Source of the DNA: Sulfurisphaera ohwakuensis
GTDB lineage: Archaea > Thermoproteota > Thermoprotei_A > Sulfolobales > Sulfolobaceae
Assembly (NCBI RefSeq): GCF_009729055.1
Contig: NZ_CP045484.1
Span: 1,922,001-1,986,000, forward strand
Direction of reading: 5' to 3'
Length of the DNA: 64,000 nucleotides
Part shown: positions 8,943 to 18,592 of the stretch, in pieces
How positions within the stretch are numbered: position 1 is the stretch's first letter
Layout of the letters: every line of letters begins with the position of its first letter
The notes under the pieces: model-generated
Databases searched by the model: none
The model's input: the letters and a program-made list of their open reading frames with translations, nothing else
What the model was told of the DNA's origin: nothing
Made by a program: the position numbers and the translations under genes

Positions 8943-11417
8943 TCACCGATCATCCCTTGTAAGGTTCATCATTCTAGGCCACCAATTATATTTCTTCAAT
9001 ATTGCTAATATTGCAGGAACAAATATAGGTCTTACTACAAATGTATCGAATAAAATAGTGATACCAACCCCAAATCCTATTTCTTGTAGAAACCTCATAT
9101 CTGAAGACATTAGGGAAAGAAATGCACCAGCTAGTATTAAACCAGCAGCTGTAACTACTAATCCAGTTTTTTTAACAGCATTCACAATTCTTTCCTCATC
9201 ATTTCCTTTTTCTTCTAAAATTCTAATAATGATAAACATATCATAATCGATCCCAAGGCTATACATAATTGCGAAAACTATTAGAGGTGTAAGCCAGTAT
9301 AGAGAGCCATATACTAGATAAAGAATTGAGACACCAAACAAAGAACTTAATAAAAGAGTAAGACTTAGCCTTATAGGTACTAAAATAGAACCTAAACTAA
9401 TTATTAAGTATACAGTAATTGTAACTATCGTTAGCGGTAAAACTTCTGTGTAATACAAATTTACAGTATTATCTACAATATCTATTCTTTCAGCATTACT
9501 TCCACCAACAAGATACCCCTCATTAATAAGTTGCTTTGTTAAGCTTATTGCACCATGACTGAATACAGGATATGGAATATAAATTTCCAGTGACGAGTAA
9601 TTATCGGAATAATAAAGATTTGTAACATAAGTCTTATTAGCAAAAAGTGCCTTACCAATTGATGCTGGACCATAAACCAACGCACTTTTATTTATTAATT
9701 CTTTACTTAGATTGTATATTTCCGAATACGTAGTATTTGGATTTCCCTTAATTATAACATAATCTACACTATAATTATATAGTTGACCTAACAGTTGTTC
9801 TCCTCTAACTACTTCTGAAGAAGAGGGAACTATCTCATCAATAGCCACATTTGTATGATGTGTTATGAATACAGAGTACGAAGCTACAGCTAATATTATC
9901 ATAAAAAGAAGGACCAAATACTTATGATTAATTGATACTCTAGATATTTTTTCTAAATATCTTTGCCTAACATCTTGGGGATTTGGAATTTCTCTTCTTG
10001 GAAAACTTAACCATCTTACTTTGATTGAAGACAGTGCTGTTCTTATAAAGAGTATAGCTGGAACTAGTGACGAGATTGAAGATATTACTAACGCTATTCC
10101 TATGTTTCTTAACAAAGGCGAAGAAGAAAAAAGAAATGATGAAAAACCTAAGGTTATACTTAACCCACTAAATAGAACTGCCCTTCCTGCAGTTCTAAAT
10201 GCAACCTTCAAAGGTTCTTTCTCGCCTTTTCTAACCTCTTCAAAATACCTATATAAAAATAGAATTGAGTAGTCAACTGTTATACCAAAAACTATCGGAG
10301 GAATAACTAATCCAGAAATATAATAAATAGAATAACCGAAGAAAGTAAGAAGATATAACAAAGAATATGCTACTACTAACCCTATCATTGCACTAACAAT
10401 TAATATTATAATAGGAAGCAAAGATCTTACAAGTACAACTAAAAGTATAGTTAAAATTAATATTGTAAAAATATCAATAATCCTTAAATCTTGTTCAGTA
10501 ACTACAGCAGACTCAGCATATATTGGTAAATGCCCAGTTATTGTAGCATTTGGTAAAGCTCTCATAAATGTCTCTACATCGATTAAACTTTCGTTAGAAG
10601 GCACTTGAACTATAAATAGCCACTCATCTCCTTTATGAAACTGGTTAATACTTAAAGGTGGGGGAGGAAATTCCTTTTCAACCAAAGTTAAAGAATAATT
10701 ATACGGATCCTCAATCTCTGCTGTAGATACATTCTTTCCAGTTATAATCCTAATCAAATATGTATAATCCTTAAACTCCTTCAAGGTATTGGCAACTAAA
10801 TTCATATCACTGTAGTTATTAAAAGAGAAAAGAAAAACATACGGATCCTTAAACACTATATAACTCGCATTCCTAGCTTTCTCAACATCGGTACCATTTT
10901 TTAAGGTATTATAAACTGCCAAAAACTTTAATGCTAGACTAGAATTACTTTTGAACTTTCCTAAGGGTAATCCGTAGGTTACGTTCAGTTGAAAATAAAA
11001 AGATGTAAGGTTATTTAATAGCAGAAGTTGTAACGTTGTTAAATTTTTATAAATTTCATGAAATGGTAAAATCTCTTCATAGACCTTCTTAATTATCGGA
11101 AGTATGACGGAGAAATATGAGCTATTGCTTTCATTAAGTATAGAGTAGGGAGTTAAAAGTTTGTAGTTCTGAAGATACTTACTCGCCGTCTCATTTATAA
11201 TTTTCAGCGATGTACTATAATTTCCTTTAGTTATTACATATATATCATCATTCGTCGAAAAATTAAAATATTTCACAAGAATATCTTTTACTTTAACGCT
11301 AGCAAAATGCGAATTTAGAAAAGGTGAATCAGAGTAAACGAATAAATGTTGTATATTCAAAGCGAAAGGTGCTAAAATAACTAGAAGAATTAGCCATAAA
11401 ATTAAATAAGCTTTCAT
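8943..11417 (-). CDS. MMPL/RND-family membrane transporter
   Basis: An 824-residue protein with the RND layout: one N-terminal helix, a large external loop rich in N-glycosylation sequons, six helices, a second external loop, and six more helices. Family signatures include GITVDYSILFLYRYFEE near residue 380 in the first half and SLGIDYDMFIIIRILEE in the second, each with the conserved GxDY that lies in the proton relay. The substrate is unknown. MMPL proteins export lipids or hydrophobic compounds. It lies directly upstream of the surface-protein gene, so the two may form a unit acting at the envelope. Confidence 0.85.
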   Translation of the reverse strand: MKAYLILWLILLVILAPFALNIQHLFVYSDSPFLNSHFASVKVKDILVKYFNFSTNDDIYVITKGNYSTSLKIINETASKYLQNYKLLTPYSILNESNSSYFSVILPIIKKVYEEILPFHEIYKNLTTLQLLLLNNLTSFYFQLNVTYGLPLGKFKSNSSLALKFLAVYNTLKNGTDVEKARNASYIVFKDPYVFLFSFNNYSDMNLVANTLKEFKDYTYLIRIITGKNVSTAEIEDPYNYSLTLVEKEFPPPPLSINQFHKGDEWLFIVQVPSNESLIDVETFMRALPNATITGHLPIYAESAVVTEQDLRIIDIFTILILTILLVVLVRSLLPIIILIVSAMIGLVVAYSLLYLLTFFGYSIYYISGLVIPPIVFGITVDYSILFLYRYFEEVRKGEKEPLKVAFRTAGRAVLFSGLSITLGFSSFLFSSSPLLRNIGIALVISSISSLVPAILFIRTALSSIKVRWLSFPRREIPNPQDVRQRYLEKISRVSINHKYLVLLFMIILAVASYSVFITHHTNVAIDEIVPSSSEVVRGEQLLGQLYNYSVDYVIIKGNPNTTYSEIYNLSKELINKSALVYGPASIGKALFANKTYVTNLYYSDNYSSLEIYIPYPVFSHGAISLTKQLINEGYLVGGSNAERIDIVDNTVNLYYTEVLPLTIVTITVYLIISLGSILVPIRLSLTLLLSSLFGVSILYLVYGSLYWLTPLIVFAIMYSLGIDYDMFIIIRILEEKGNDEERIVNAVKKTGLVVTAAGLILAGAFLSLMSSDMRFLQEIGFGVGITILFDTFVVRPIFVPAILAILKKYNWWPRMMNLTRDDR

Positions 11418-11720
11418 AACGCTAAATTCTCCTTAAGAATTAAAAATGTTAGTCATAAAAATTATAACATTTCAGTTATTATAATTTCGAGACTTTTAGG
11501 AGTATACATGCCATGCCTTGGGTTTACGCTATGAGAGCATCTTTAAGCACACAAGAGCCTTTTTATATTGGGGAATTCATCCCTAAAAATCTTATAAAGT
11601 ATAATAATCAAATACCGTTCATTTGAAATAGTGATCCGCACATCTATTGTGTAAAGGCCTTGTACCTCTTTATAGTCTATATAGATAAAATATTTTTAAC
11701 TCAAGTTAACCATATACCCT
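11418..11720. promoter_or_regulatory. Divergent promoter region between MMPL and ABC importer
   Basis: About 300 bp without a gene separate two divergent operons. For the binding-protein gene, AAAATATTTTTAA (about 11688-11700) lies roughly 25 nt before the ATG at 11721 and is a plausible TATA box for a leaderless or short-leader transcript. I see no clear operator repeat. Confidence 0.5.
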
Positions 11721-13130
11721 ATGAAGGCCATTTCAACAATAGCAATAGCAATTATAGTAATTGTAGTAATAGCTATAATAGCCACAGCAGCATATTTTAT
11801 TATATCAAGCCATCATACACAAACAACAACAACTACTAGTACTACACCAATTACACTTACAGTAGTTACGTTTAGTGGTACTTCCGCAAACTTTATTCAA
11901 TATGCGGGAGAGCTTTTCCATCAACTCCATCCCAATGTTGAAGTTCAAGTAGTTCAGTATCCGTTTAGTGAGTATATAAGTAAGGAATTAACAGCGTTAG
12001 AGGCACATTCATCTCAATACGACATTATAGGCTTTACTTCAACTTCCGCTTTATCTGTAGCGCCTTATTTGTTACCATTAAATCAGAGTGATTTCAATTT
12101 CTCTGATATAATATATCCACAAGAGGATTTTGGAGGACTTTATTATAATACAAGTACGGGGAAAACGGAAATTATAGGGATAGCTTATGAGACTGCTGTA
12201 TATTTAATGGCTTACAACATGACAGTATTTAATAACCAAACCTTAGCAGAAGAATTTGAGCAAGAATATCATATGAACTTCTCTCCAATAACATATAAAA
12301 ATTGGACTGTAGTTTTAGATGTAGATGAGTTCCTAACTTCTCACCATATAACTAAATATGGATTTCTAATTGATGACCATGTAGCACATGGTATAATTGA
12401 TGCCTTTCCTGCTGTGTTTGGTTGGTATTATTTCAGAGATAGTTCAATCAATTTAGGAAACCCGTCTGGAATACCAAATTATAACATAATGTTTGAAGGG
12501 AAGATACTTCCAGGATATAATTATCCTTTACCGTCATTTAACAGTACTTCTGGAGTAGAAGCCCTTATGACATATAGAGAATTAGTAAATTACGAACCAA
12601 ATCCCTCTCAAATTCAAATATCATATGATAATTTACCAGAATTCTTCTCACAAGCTGCAGGTGCGTTTTTGTTCACTTCACAGCTAAGTTATATTAATGA
12701 CTCACAAGATGTACTATTAGCGCCACTTCCTGGTGGGTATGCAGAAACTGGAACTGACTTCTTAGGCATTAGTAAATACTCTGCTCATCCTCAATTGGCG
12801 TTGGAATTCCTACAATTCTTAGTATCACCTAAGGTTCAAGAAATAGCTTTCTTAAAATTTGGTAAGTTCCCAGTATCTAAGGAGGCATTTAACAATTTAA
12901 TAAGTAACTCCTCAATACCTTATTATCAAAGGGAATGGTTACAAGAAACTTATAGGGCAGCCCTTAATGCTTCTGCTAATCCGCCTAATATTCCACCTAC
13001 TTATCCAAAACTTATACCGAGTTTTAATAACTTAGTCTTTCAGTTTTTAACATCTCCTCAATACAATGAAACCTATGCCATGGAAATATTGCAACAAGCT
13101 GCAAATGAATGGGTTTCAGCCCTATCGTAA
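11721..13130 (+). CDS. ABC transporter extracellular solute-binding protein (family 1, sugar type)
   Basis: A 469-residue binding protein. The N-terminus MKAISTIAIAIIVIVVIAII resembles the class III, pilin-like signal peptides used by Sulfolobales sugar-binding proteins. In those proteins a prepilin-type peptidase cuts before the hydrophobic core, and the proteins assemble on the surface (bindosome). A Thr-rich linker (TTTTTSTTP) follows, then a family 1 solute-binding fold ending with SKYSAHPQLALEFLQFL and EIAFLKFGKFPVSKEA. Many sequons suggest glycosylation. The ATPase and permease genes follow directly. The exact sugar cannot be told. Confidence 0.85.
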   Translation: MKAISTIAIAIIVIVVIAIIATAAYFIISSHHTQTTTTTSTTPITLTVVTFSGTSANFIQYAGELFHQLHPNVEVQVVQYPFSEYISKELTALEAHSSQYDIIGFTSTSALSVAPYLLPLNQSDFNFSDIIYPQEDFGGLYYNTSTGKTEIIGIAYETAVYLMAYNMTVFNNQTLAEEFEQEYHMNFSPITYKNWTVVLDVDEFLTSHHITKYGFLIDDHVAHGIIDAFPAVFGWYYFRDSSINLGNPSGIPNYNIMFEGKILPGYNYPLPSFNSTSGVEALMTYRELVNYEPNPSQIQISYDNLPEFFSQAAGAFLFTSQLSYINDSQDVLLAPLPGGYAETGTDFLGISKYSAHPQLALEFLQFLVSPKVQEIAFLKFGKFPVSKEAFNNLISNSSIPYYQREWLQETYRAALNASANPPNIPPTYPKLIPSFNNLVFQFLTSPQYNETYAMEILQQAANEWVSALS

Positions 13131-13172
13131 TCATAAAAGTTAATATTTTTACCTTCATAATTTTTTTGATAA

Positions 13173-14111
13173 TTGTTGATTACACTTAAAAACGTAACTA
13201 AACTTTTCGGTAACTTTAAAGCTTTAGACAATGTAAGCCTCGAAATAGAAAAGGGAGAGTTCTTCATAATTTTAGGCAGATCAGGTTCTGGGAAAACTAC
13301 ACTTCTCAGACTTATAGCTGGATTGGAAAAAGTGACTTCTGGGAGAATAATAATAGATAATGAAGATGTTACAGATCTTCCTCCTTCAAAAAGAGATGTG
13401 GGAATGGTTTTTCAGAATTATGCATTATATCCTAATAAAACTGTTTATGAAAATATGGCTATAGCTCTTGAAAATATTAAGATTAGTAAATCGGAAAAAG
13501 AAAAGAGGATAGTTGAAATTTCGAAGGAATTAGATATATATAATTTACTGGATAAATATCCTGGTCAACTTTCTGGAGGTCAGCAACAAAGAGTAGCAAT
13601 AGCAAAGGCTTTAGTCAGAAGACCTAAGGTAATGCTAATGGACGAACCTCTATCAAACCTAGACGTTCAACTTAGGTATTCTGCCAGAAAATTAATCAAA
13701 AAAATACAAAGAGAATTTAATATCACTACACTTTACGTTACCCATGATTCTAATGAGGCTTTAGCTATTGCAGATAGAATATGTGTAATAGATAAGGGAA
13801 AGGTTTTACAGGTGGGAAAACCTGAGGAAATTTATAGTTCTCCCTCAAATATCACAGTCGCCTCACTATTAACGTCTATGAGCTTTATACGAGTGGATGG
13901 AAAAACTATTGGGGTTAGACCAGAGGATGTTATATTAGGTGAGGGGCAATATGAAGGGACAGTTACAAATTCCGAATTTTGGGGTTCGTATTATTTAATT
14001 TATATTGACTATAACGGAAATGAGATAAGGGCTATGAGCAAAAATAGAATAAAAGAAGGCTCAAAAATAAAGTTCGAATTAACTAATTATAAGGTGTTCA
14101 ATCATGATTAG
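13173..14111 (+). CDS. ABC transporter ATPase, MalK-like (CUT1)
   Basis: A 312-residue ATPase with Walker A GRSGSGKTT, Q-loop VFQNYALYPN, signature LSGGQQQRVAIAKAL, Walker B VMLMDEPLSNLD, a switch His in YVTHDSNEA, and a C-terminal regulatory TOBE-like part (IGVRPEDVILG). YALYPN and the TOBE region are typical of carbohydrate importers. The start is one of two tandem TTG codons (13173 or 13176). A TATA-like stretch TAATATTTTT lies about 25 nt upstream, so it may have its own promoter. The end overlaps the permease by 8 bp. Confidence 0.9.
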   Translation: MLITLKNVTKLFGNFKALDNVSLEIEKGEFFIILGRSGSGKTTLLRLIAGLEKVTSGRIIIDNEDVTDLPPSKRDVGMVFQNYALYPNKTVYENMAIALENIKISKSEKEKRIVEISKELDIYNLLDKYPGQLSGGQQQRVAIAKALVRRPKVMLMDEPLSNLDVQLRYSARKLIKKIQREFNITTLYVTHDSNEALAIADRICVIDKGKVLQVGKPEEIYSSPSNITVASLLTSMSFIRVDGKTIGVRPEDVILGEGQYEGTVTNSEFWGSYYLIYIDYNGNEIRAMSKNRIKEGSKIKFELTNYKVFNHD

Positions 14112-15747
14112 ATATTCCATACCTTACTTAGTATATATTACTATTTTCGGAATTTTACCATTAATTCTAACGTTTGTAATAGTTGGTTTAAACTTTAATC
14201 TTGCGAAATCAGCTTTTTCAATAACAAATGTTGGTGAAATAATATATAATACTTTTTACTTCTCATTATTTACTGCAATAGTTTCAACTATTTTGGGCTT
14301 TATTCTCGCTATAGGAGTTGATATGTTCCCTAAAAAAGTCTTGATCTTATTAGCCCTATTACCCTTTACAATACCTTTTACGTCATCAGCACTTATCTGG
14401 GTAATAAGTTTTTATGGAGGCTACGGATGGTTCACCTACTTACTTGGAATTAATTATGATCCTTTATACTTCTCTAAAACAGCGTTAACTGCAGTAAGCC
14501 TTGTCAGTGCATGGAGTTCTACTCCTTTAGCGTTTTTACTAATATTAGCCTCTTTAAGGAGTGTCCCAGTTGAAGTTAAGGAATCGGCACAGATAGACGG
14601 TTTAACTCTATCCCAATATTACCTTAATGTAGCCTTTCCCTATGCATTAAAAGGAATATTACTTTCCTTCCTTATTAATTTCGTACTATCCATGGGTAAC
14701 TTTGACCTACCATATGTTATGACTCAAGGGGGACCAGGGTTTTCTACAACAACACTTTCGTTAATCGTATATTTCATGATGTTTGAATACGATAACTTTT
14801 CTGGTGGTGCATTATTTGCGGCAATACTTTCTCTTATAGCAACACTTCCAGCAATAGGTGTTGCCTTATTAGTAAAGAAAGGAGGTTTTAGAGTTAGTTT
14901 ACCCGCAATCAAAATCCCAGATAAGTTATTCAAACCGATAATTCTAGCTCTTACCGTGATAATTATATTATTTTTAGATTTTCCAGTCTATTGGATGATA
15001 TTAGTCGCTACGAGACCTAATAATTTAGATTTCGTAAAACCGCCAATTTTACTTCCCAAATCCATTAATTTGTCTTATTTAATATCATCATTTTATTCCT
15101 CAATACCGTACATGATAAGTTCAATAGTTATAGCATTAATTGTAGGCGTAATTACAATTCTACTGTCAAGTATAAGTGCCTATGGGAGTGCTAGAAAATT
15201 CTGGTTCTGGCTCTTAATATTATCAATATATTTATATGCTTTACCATCAACGTCTTACATAATACCAATATATCTAATGGAGGCTGACGTTAATTTAATT
15301 AACACATGGATAGGTTTAGCACTACCTTCAGCAATATTTACAGCTACTTTTGCTTTCTGGACTATGTTCAATTTCTATATTGATTTCCCTAAAGTATATG
15401 AAGAAGCTGCGGAAATTGATGGAATGAAAAATAAGATGCTTAGATTAATATTACCACTATCCAGACCTTTCTTAATTGCCAGTTTTATAATCTCTTTCAT
15501 ATTTGCCTGGCATCTACTATTTTACCCGCTAGTATTAAGCGAAACACCATATAATATGAACTTCCCACCTAGTGGGAGTGAAACAATAACTATCTTTGCA
15601 CTGAATTCAATAACACAAGGATCAGTAAATTGGGCTCTATTAGCATCTTCTGCACTGATAGCTGCACTACCAGTTATAATAATATCCTATGTAGCGCAAG
15701 ATTACGTATTAAGAGGATTATATAGTGGAGGAGTAAAAGGTAGCTGA
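14104..15747 (+). CDS. ABC transporter permease, two permease domains fused
   Basis: A 547-residue membrane protein that is two binding-protein-dependent permeases in one chain. Each half has the EAA loop that docks on the ATPase: VKESAQIDGLTLSQYYLNVAFP near residue 160, and YEEAAEIDGMKNKMLRLILP near residue 440. About twelve helices are visible. Sugar importers usually have two separate permease proteins (MalF and MalG type), so one fused chain is less common. With the ATPase and binding protein it makes a complete importer. It is probably a functional fusion, because no stop or frame change occurs at the junction. Confidence 0.88.
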   Translation: MIRYSIPYLVYITIFGILPLILTFVIVGLNFNLAKSAFSITNVGEIIYNTFYFSLFTAIVSTILGFILAIGVDMFPKKVLILLALLPFTIPFTSSALIWVISFYGGYGWFTYLLGINYDPLYFSKTALTAVSLVSAWSSTPLAFLLILASLRSVPVEVKESAQIDGLTLSQYYLNVAFPYALKGILLSFLINFVLSMGNFDLPYVMTQGGPGFSTTTLSLIVYFMMFEYDNFSGGALFAAILSLIATLPAIGVALLVKKGGFRVSLPAIKIPDKLFKPIILALTVIIILFLDFPVYWMILVATRPNNLDFVKPPILLPKSINLSYLISSFYSSIPYMISSIVIALIVGVITILLSSISAYGSARKFWFWLLILSIYLYALPSTSYIIPIYLMEADVNLINTWIGLALPSAIFTATFAFWTMFNFYIDFPKVYEEAAEIDGMKNKMLRLILPLSRPFLIASFIISFIFAWHLLFYPLVLSETPYNMNFPPSGSETITIFALNSITQGSVNWALLASSALIAALPVIIISYVAQDYVLRGLYSGGVKGS

Positions 15748-15987
15748 TTTCACGTAAAGGAAATTATCTTATCATATCATAATGAACTAATAAATACTCT
15801 GATTTAAATTTACTCCCTTGCTTTATTTCGTTTATTACAAGGAATTTTTTAGTAAATAAGACAATATTTCTTACATATGTTTAACTAACGTAAAAATATA
15901 ACAATTTTCCTATAAAGGTTAATCTAATTATACTAAATTATTCGTAATTCTTCGAGCTTTTCCTTATTTTATCTTTACCTATGAATT

Positions 15988-16452
15988 CTATAATACATGA
16001 GGCAAACTATCTATTGAAAAGAATATCTTATAATCTTGAGTTTTAAGAAAAGTTGCCATTATAAACGATACCTTATCTCTCTGAGCATTAGTTAAACTTA
16101 CCTTCTGCAGAAATTGTCTTATCACATTAGTTTCTTCTTCACTAATTTCAATCATCTTGAACAATATGCTTTCCATACTCCCTTTATATCCATTTTCTGG
16201 GTCACCCACGACTATAAGTTTTTTATTTCCCATAGAAATTATTGGAGGATTTAATAAAACATCTAAGTTAGCAAATCTATTTGTAATTCCATCAAAGCCC
16301 TCATCATTACCATCCACTAGAAAACAGCCGTTGCTTGCGATTCTAAATTGCTATATAACGTTCTCCTTACCATTATCTAAATCTACGTTATACTTGTTAA
16401 GAATTATCTCATCAAACTTTCCTTCTACTACATAGCGTGAGCAGTTAAGCAT
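15988..16452 (-). pseudogene. Frameshifted TOPRIM-like (DUF3226/OLD-type) protein remnant
   Basis: Two frames on the minus strand read together as one small protein. The first starts at an ATG at 16450-16452 (MLNCSRYVVEGKFDEIIL) and stops at 16351-16353. The second continues with FRIASNGCFLVDGNDEGFDG and runs to 15988. VVEGKFDE resembles the catalytic Glu motif of TOPRIM domains, and LVDGNDEG followed by KKLIVVGDPENG resembles the Asp-rich half. Such TOPRIM proteins often accompany an ATPase in defence-like pairs. A shift near 16350 breaks the gene, so it is probably inactive. The family assignment rests on motif reading only. Confidence 0.5.
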
Positions 16453-16459
16453 ACTTAAT

Positions 16460-16575
16460 CTAGCTTAAAGAATGCTCCATTTCCATTATAGCTTTTACGT
16501 CTTCGGGTTCACTATAAGCTTTAGCTCTTTTGTCCTTTAATACTATTACATTTAACTTGTCAGCTGGGATTTTAT
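16460..16575 (-). pseudogene. C-terminal gene fragment cut by the TnpB element
   Basis: An open frame without a start runs from the border of the IS200/IS605-type element to a TAG at 16460-16462. It encodes about 38 residues (KIPADKLNVIVLKDKRAKAY and a short acidic tail). Its stop lies 8 bp before the ATG of the TOPRIM-like remnant, so the two were probably an operon. The upstream part was not found beyond the element, so most of the gene is lost. It may be the end of a partner ATPase, which is speculation. Confidence 0.35.
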
Positions 16576-16579
16576 TATA

Positions 16580-16690
16580 TGTGAGCTACCCCGCCCTGAA
16601 GGGCGGAGCTTCCTGCTTCATAGCCCCACCTTGCCCGTAGCTTTTCGCTACGGGTAGAGGGTGGAGCTCCACAGGCACTAAGGATGGCTC
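16580..16690 (-). ncRNA. Candidate omega (guide) RNA scaffold at the tnpB 3' end
   Basis: Two strong hairpins lie at the end of tnpB: CCGCCC/GGGCGG with a TGAA loop (16591-16606), and CCCGTAGC/GCTACGGG (16634-16641 with 16647-16654), within an outer CCACC/GGTGG pairing. In studied TnpB systems the right end of the element, overlapping the gene end, is transcribed into the guide RNA. The guide would then come from the sequence flanking the right end, below about 16580. The fold is seen in the sequence. Transcription is inferred. Confidence 0.55.
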
Positions 16691-17818
16691 CCACCCCGAT
16701 CTCTTCAATATGTTTAAAGAAGCATTATAGTCACGATCAGTAACCCAACCGCACTTAGGACAGCTGAACACACGGTCAGTCAAAGTTAACTCCTTCTTTA
16801 CGTACCCGCATTTAGCACACATCTTTGAAGTATATGCTGGGTTTATTAACAACAGTTTCTTTCCATATTTTTCCAACTGATATTCTAGTATTCTCTTCAA
16901 CTCATGGAATGCAACATCGTGTAACCTCATCCTCAACTTCCTTTCTGACTCCTCCACCAATTGTTTAACATCTATATCCTCCATTACTACAACGTCATAA
17001 TGTTGTGCGAACCACTTACCCAACTTCATATAGAGGTCTTGTCTCAAGTTCTTGAAGTGTTCATAACCCCTAGCTAACTTCACTTTTGCTTTAAACCAAT
17101 TTTTCGACAAGAACTCTTTCCTCGAGAGAACCTTGTGGAGTTTCCTTATCTTCTCAAGTGCCTTCTCATAAGGTCTCAAGTTAGGGAAATAGAATCCATC
17201 ACTCGTGGTTAGGAGTTTCTCTACCCCAACATCTATTGCAACTACCTTACCAGTCTTTGGGAGTTGAGAGAATTCAACACCTTCAACCATGAAGGAGACA
17301 TATACTCTCTCTGAACGTGTTAGTTTAACTACCACCCTCTTTACTTTGTCAAGCGGGAAGTCCCTATGAACAATGACCTTAAACACGCCGAGATTTGATA
17401 ACCTCAATAACACCAGCTTCTTCTTATTCTTCCTACTCTTAGTCCTTATTTCCCTGCTCTCAAGTATTTTCCATCCACTTTGTGGGTAAACAAGAGAGTA
17501 GTACTTATGGGGTTTCTTCTCCTTAGGAAAGTGTGCTAGACCTTTGAAGAACCTATCCCTAGCATCGTAATAACGATCGGCAATTTGCTGTACTACTTGT
17601 GAGTAGAGTTGTTGGTACTCCTTATCTTGCTTTCTTAGATCTAGAGCGAGCTGTCTTAACTCCGTTTGTGTAAGACCCTTTCCGTCCCTTTGGTAGAAAT
17701 AGATATCTGCCCAGCGTAGGGTGTTGTACATCTCACATGCTAACCTCAACTGGGCTTTTAACGCCCTAATTGTTTGATCGTCAGCATATGCACGAAAGCG
17801 GAACCCTACGTTGGGCAT
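16586..17818 (-). CDS. tnpB: TnpB RNA-guided nuclease of an IS200/IS605-type element
   Basis: A 410-residue TnpB. The N-terminal helix-turn-helix-like part starts [19 protein letters not shown]. The RuvC-like nuclease residues are in [13 protein letters not shown] (first Asp), [11 protein letters not shown] (Glu) and [12 protein letters not shown] (last Asp). A zinc ribbon CAKCGY...CPKCGW separates the last two. TnpB proteins are RNA-guided DNA endonucleases that help the element persist. The frame is intact. No TnpA transposase was found, so the element depends on one elsewhere. The last codons overlap the structured right end that encodes the guide RNA scaffold in relatives. Confidence 0.92.
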   Translation of the reverse strand: MPNVGFRFRAYADDQTIRALKAQLRLACEMYNTLRWADIYFYQRDGKGLTQTELRQLALDLRKQDKEYQQLYSQVVQQIADRYYDARDRFFKGLAHFPKEKKPHKYYSLVYPQSGWKILESREIRTKSRKNKKKLVLLRLSNLGVFKVIVHRDFPLDKVKRVVVKLTRSERVYVSFMVEGVEFSQLPKTGKVVAIDVGVEKLLTTSDGFYFPNLRPYEKALEKIRKLHKVLSRKEFLSKNWFKAKVKLARGYEHFKNLRQDLYMKLGKWFAQHYDVVVMEDIDVKQLVEESERKLRMRLHDVAFHELKRILEYQLEKYGKKLLLINPAYTSKMCAKCGYVKKELTLTDRVFSCPKCGWVTDRDYNASLNILKRSGWEPSLVPVELHPLPVAKSYGQGGAMKQEAPPFRAG

Positions 17819-17856
17819 TAATAAAATGTTCGAGAGTGGATTAAAAAATATTTCTA

Positions 17857-17903
17857 CAAAGGGGGCTATCCATCCCCACTGGCGAGGTTTTTCGCCCCCT
17901 TTG
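17857..17903 (-). repeat. Left-end hairpin of the TnpB element
   Basis: CAAAGGGGGC at 17857-17866 pairs perfectly with GCCCCCTTTG at 17894-17903. Subterminal hairpins near the left end are what TnpA recognises in IS200/IS605 elements, so this probably marks the left end of the element upstream of tnpB. Confidence 0.6.
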
Positions 17904-18208
17904 AACCCCTAAACTTTATAAAAATCTGGTGTAATTCTATATAAACACATCCATAATAAAGGTACTAATTAGAAGTGATTAAAAAAGTATATGCTCTGTC
18001 AGCTTTTATAGGATCAGGATGTTCTTCTTAAGGTCTTATATTAACTTAGAGAGATCGTTGCTCTTTGAACTATGAGCAGTATAAAAATTGTGCAAAATCT
18101 TGAATCACAGTTTTTATCTGAACACATCTACTTTAGATGATGGAAGCAATTTTAAACATGGCCAACAATTAACAATGCTTATTAGAGTTCTTACTTAAAA
18201 TATTTATT

Positions 18209-18592
18209 ATGGTAGATTATATTGCAAGATATGTCTTGCGGGATAGAGAGGTTATTGTAAAGTACACTGCAGAGAATGACGATGAGAGTATTAAGCTAGC
18301 AAACTCCGTTTGCGAAAAGTTAGGAGAAAGAGATATAGAAGAAGTGATCATAAGTAAAATTGTTGGTACAATCACTGGTGCCACTATAGGGCATTCAATT
18401 TCAGAAGATAATAGCGTTACAACTAATATACTTAGCACAATCACTGGTGCCTTAATAGGGCATATTATAGATAATCTCATAGTAAAAGAAATTTACAGTA
18501 AGAAGTATCCTTGTATCAGACCAAGACAGCTGTCAGACCTACATAAGTATATTGATATTAAGAAGTTAGAGGACGCAGTTAATGCACGTTGA
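18209..18592 (+). CDS. Uncharacterised protein with duplicated glycine-zipper motif
   Basis: A 127-residue protein with an internal repeat: TITGATIGHSI (about residues 54-64) and TITGALIGHII (about 77-87). The DNA of the two copies is also almost the same (ACAATCACTGGTGCC occurs twice), so the duplication is recent. The glycine spacing resembles glycine-zipper segments that pack in membranes or oligomers. It overlaps the PIN nuclease gene by 11 bp, which suggests a translationally coupled pair. The product at 21930-22376 has a similar middle and end (VIGTIAGLSVDRIMDSVVI and a ...NPC motif). I do not recognise a family. Confidence 0.65.
   Translation: MVDYIARYVLRDREVIVKYTAENDDESIKLANSVCEKLGERDIEEVIISKIVGTITGATIGHSISEDNSVTTNILSTITGALIGHIIDNLIVKEIYSKKYPCIRPRQLSDLHKYIDIKKLEDAVNAR

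Larger units (their letters stand above)
16575..17940 (-). mobile_element. TnpB-only IS200/IS605-type element (approximate ends)
   Basis: The element is inferred from the intact tnpB and the structured ends on both sides: the right-end hairpins near 16591-16606 and the left-end hairpin at 17857-17903. It lacks terminal inverted repeats and a target duplication, as expected for this family. It interrupts a small operon (fragment 16460-16575 and the TOPRIM-like remnant). The exact ends are uncertain, within a few tens of bases. Confidence 0.7.

Noticed and set aside
11500-11700. Possible tRNA or small RNA in the divergent promoter region
   Set aside because: I found no cloverleaf or strong stem, only AT-rich promoter sequence.
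18209-18592. VapB-type antitoxin
   Set aside because: The product has no ribbon-helix-helix or AbrB-like start and is longer than usual, with glycine-zipper repeats instead.
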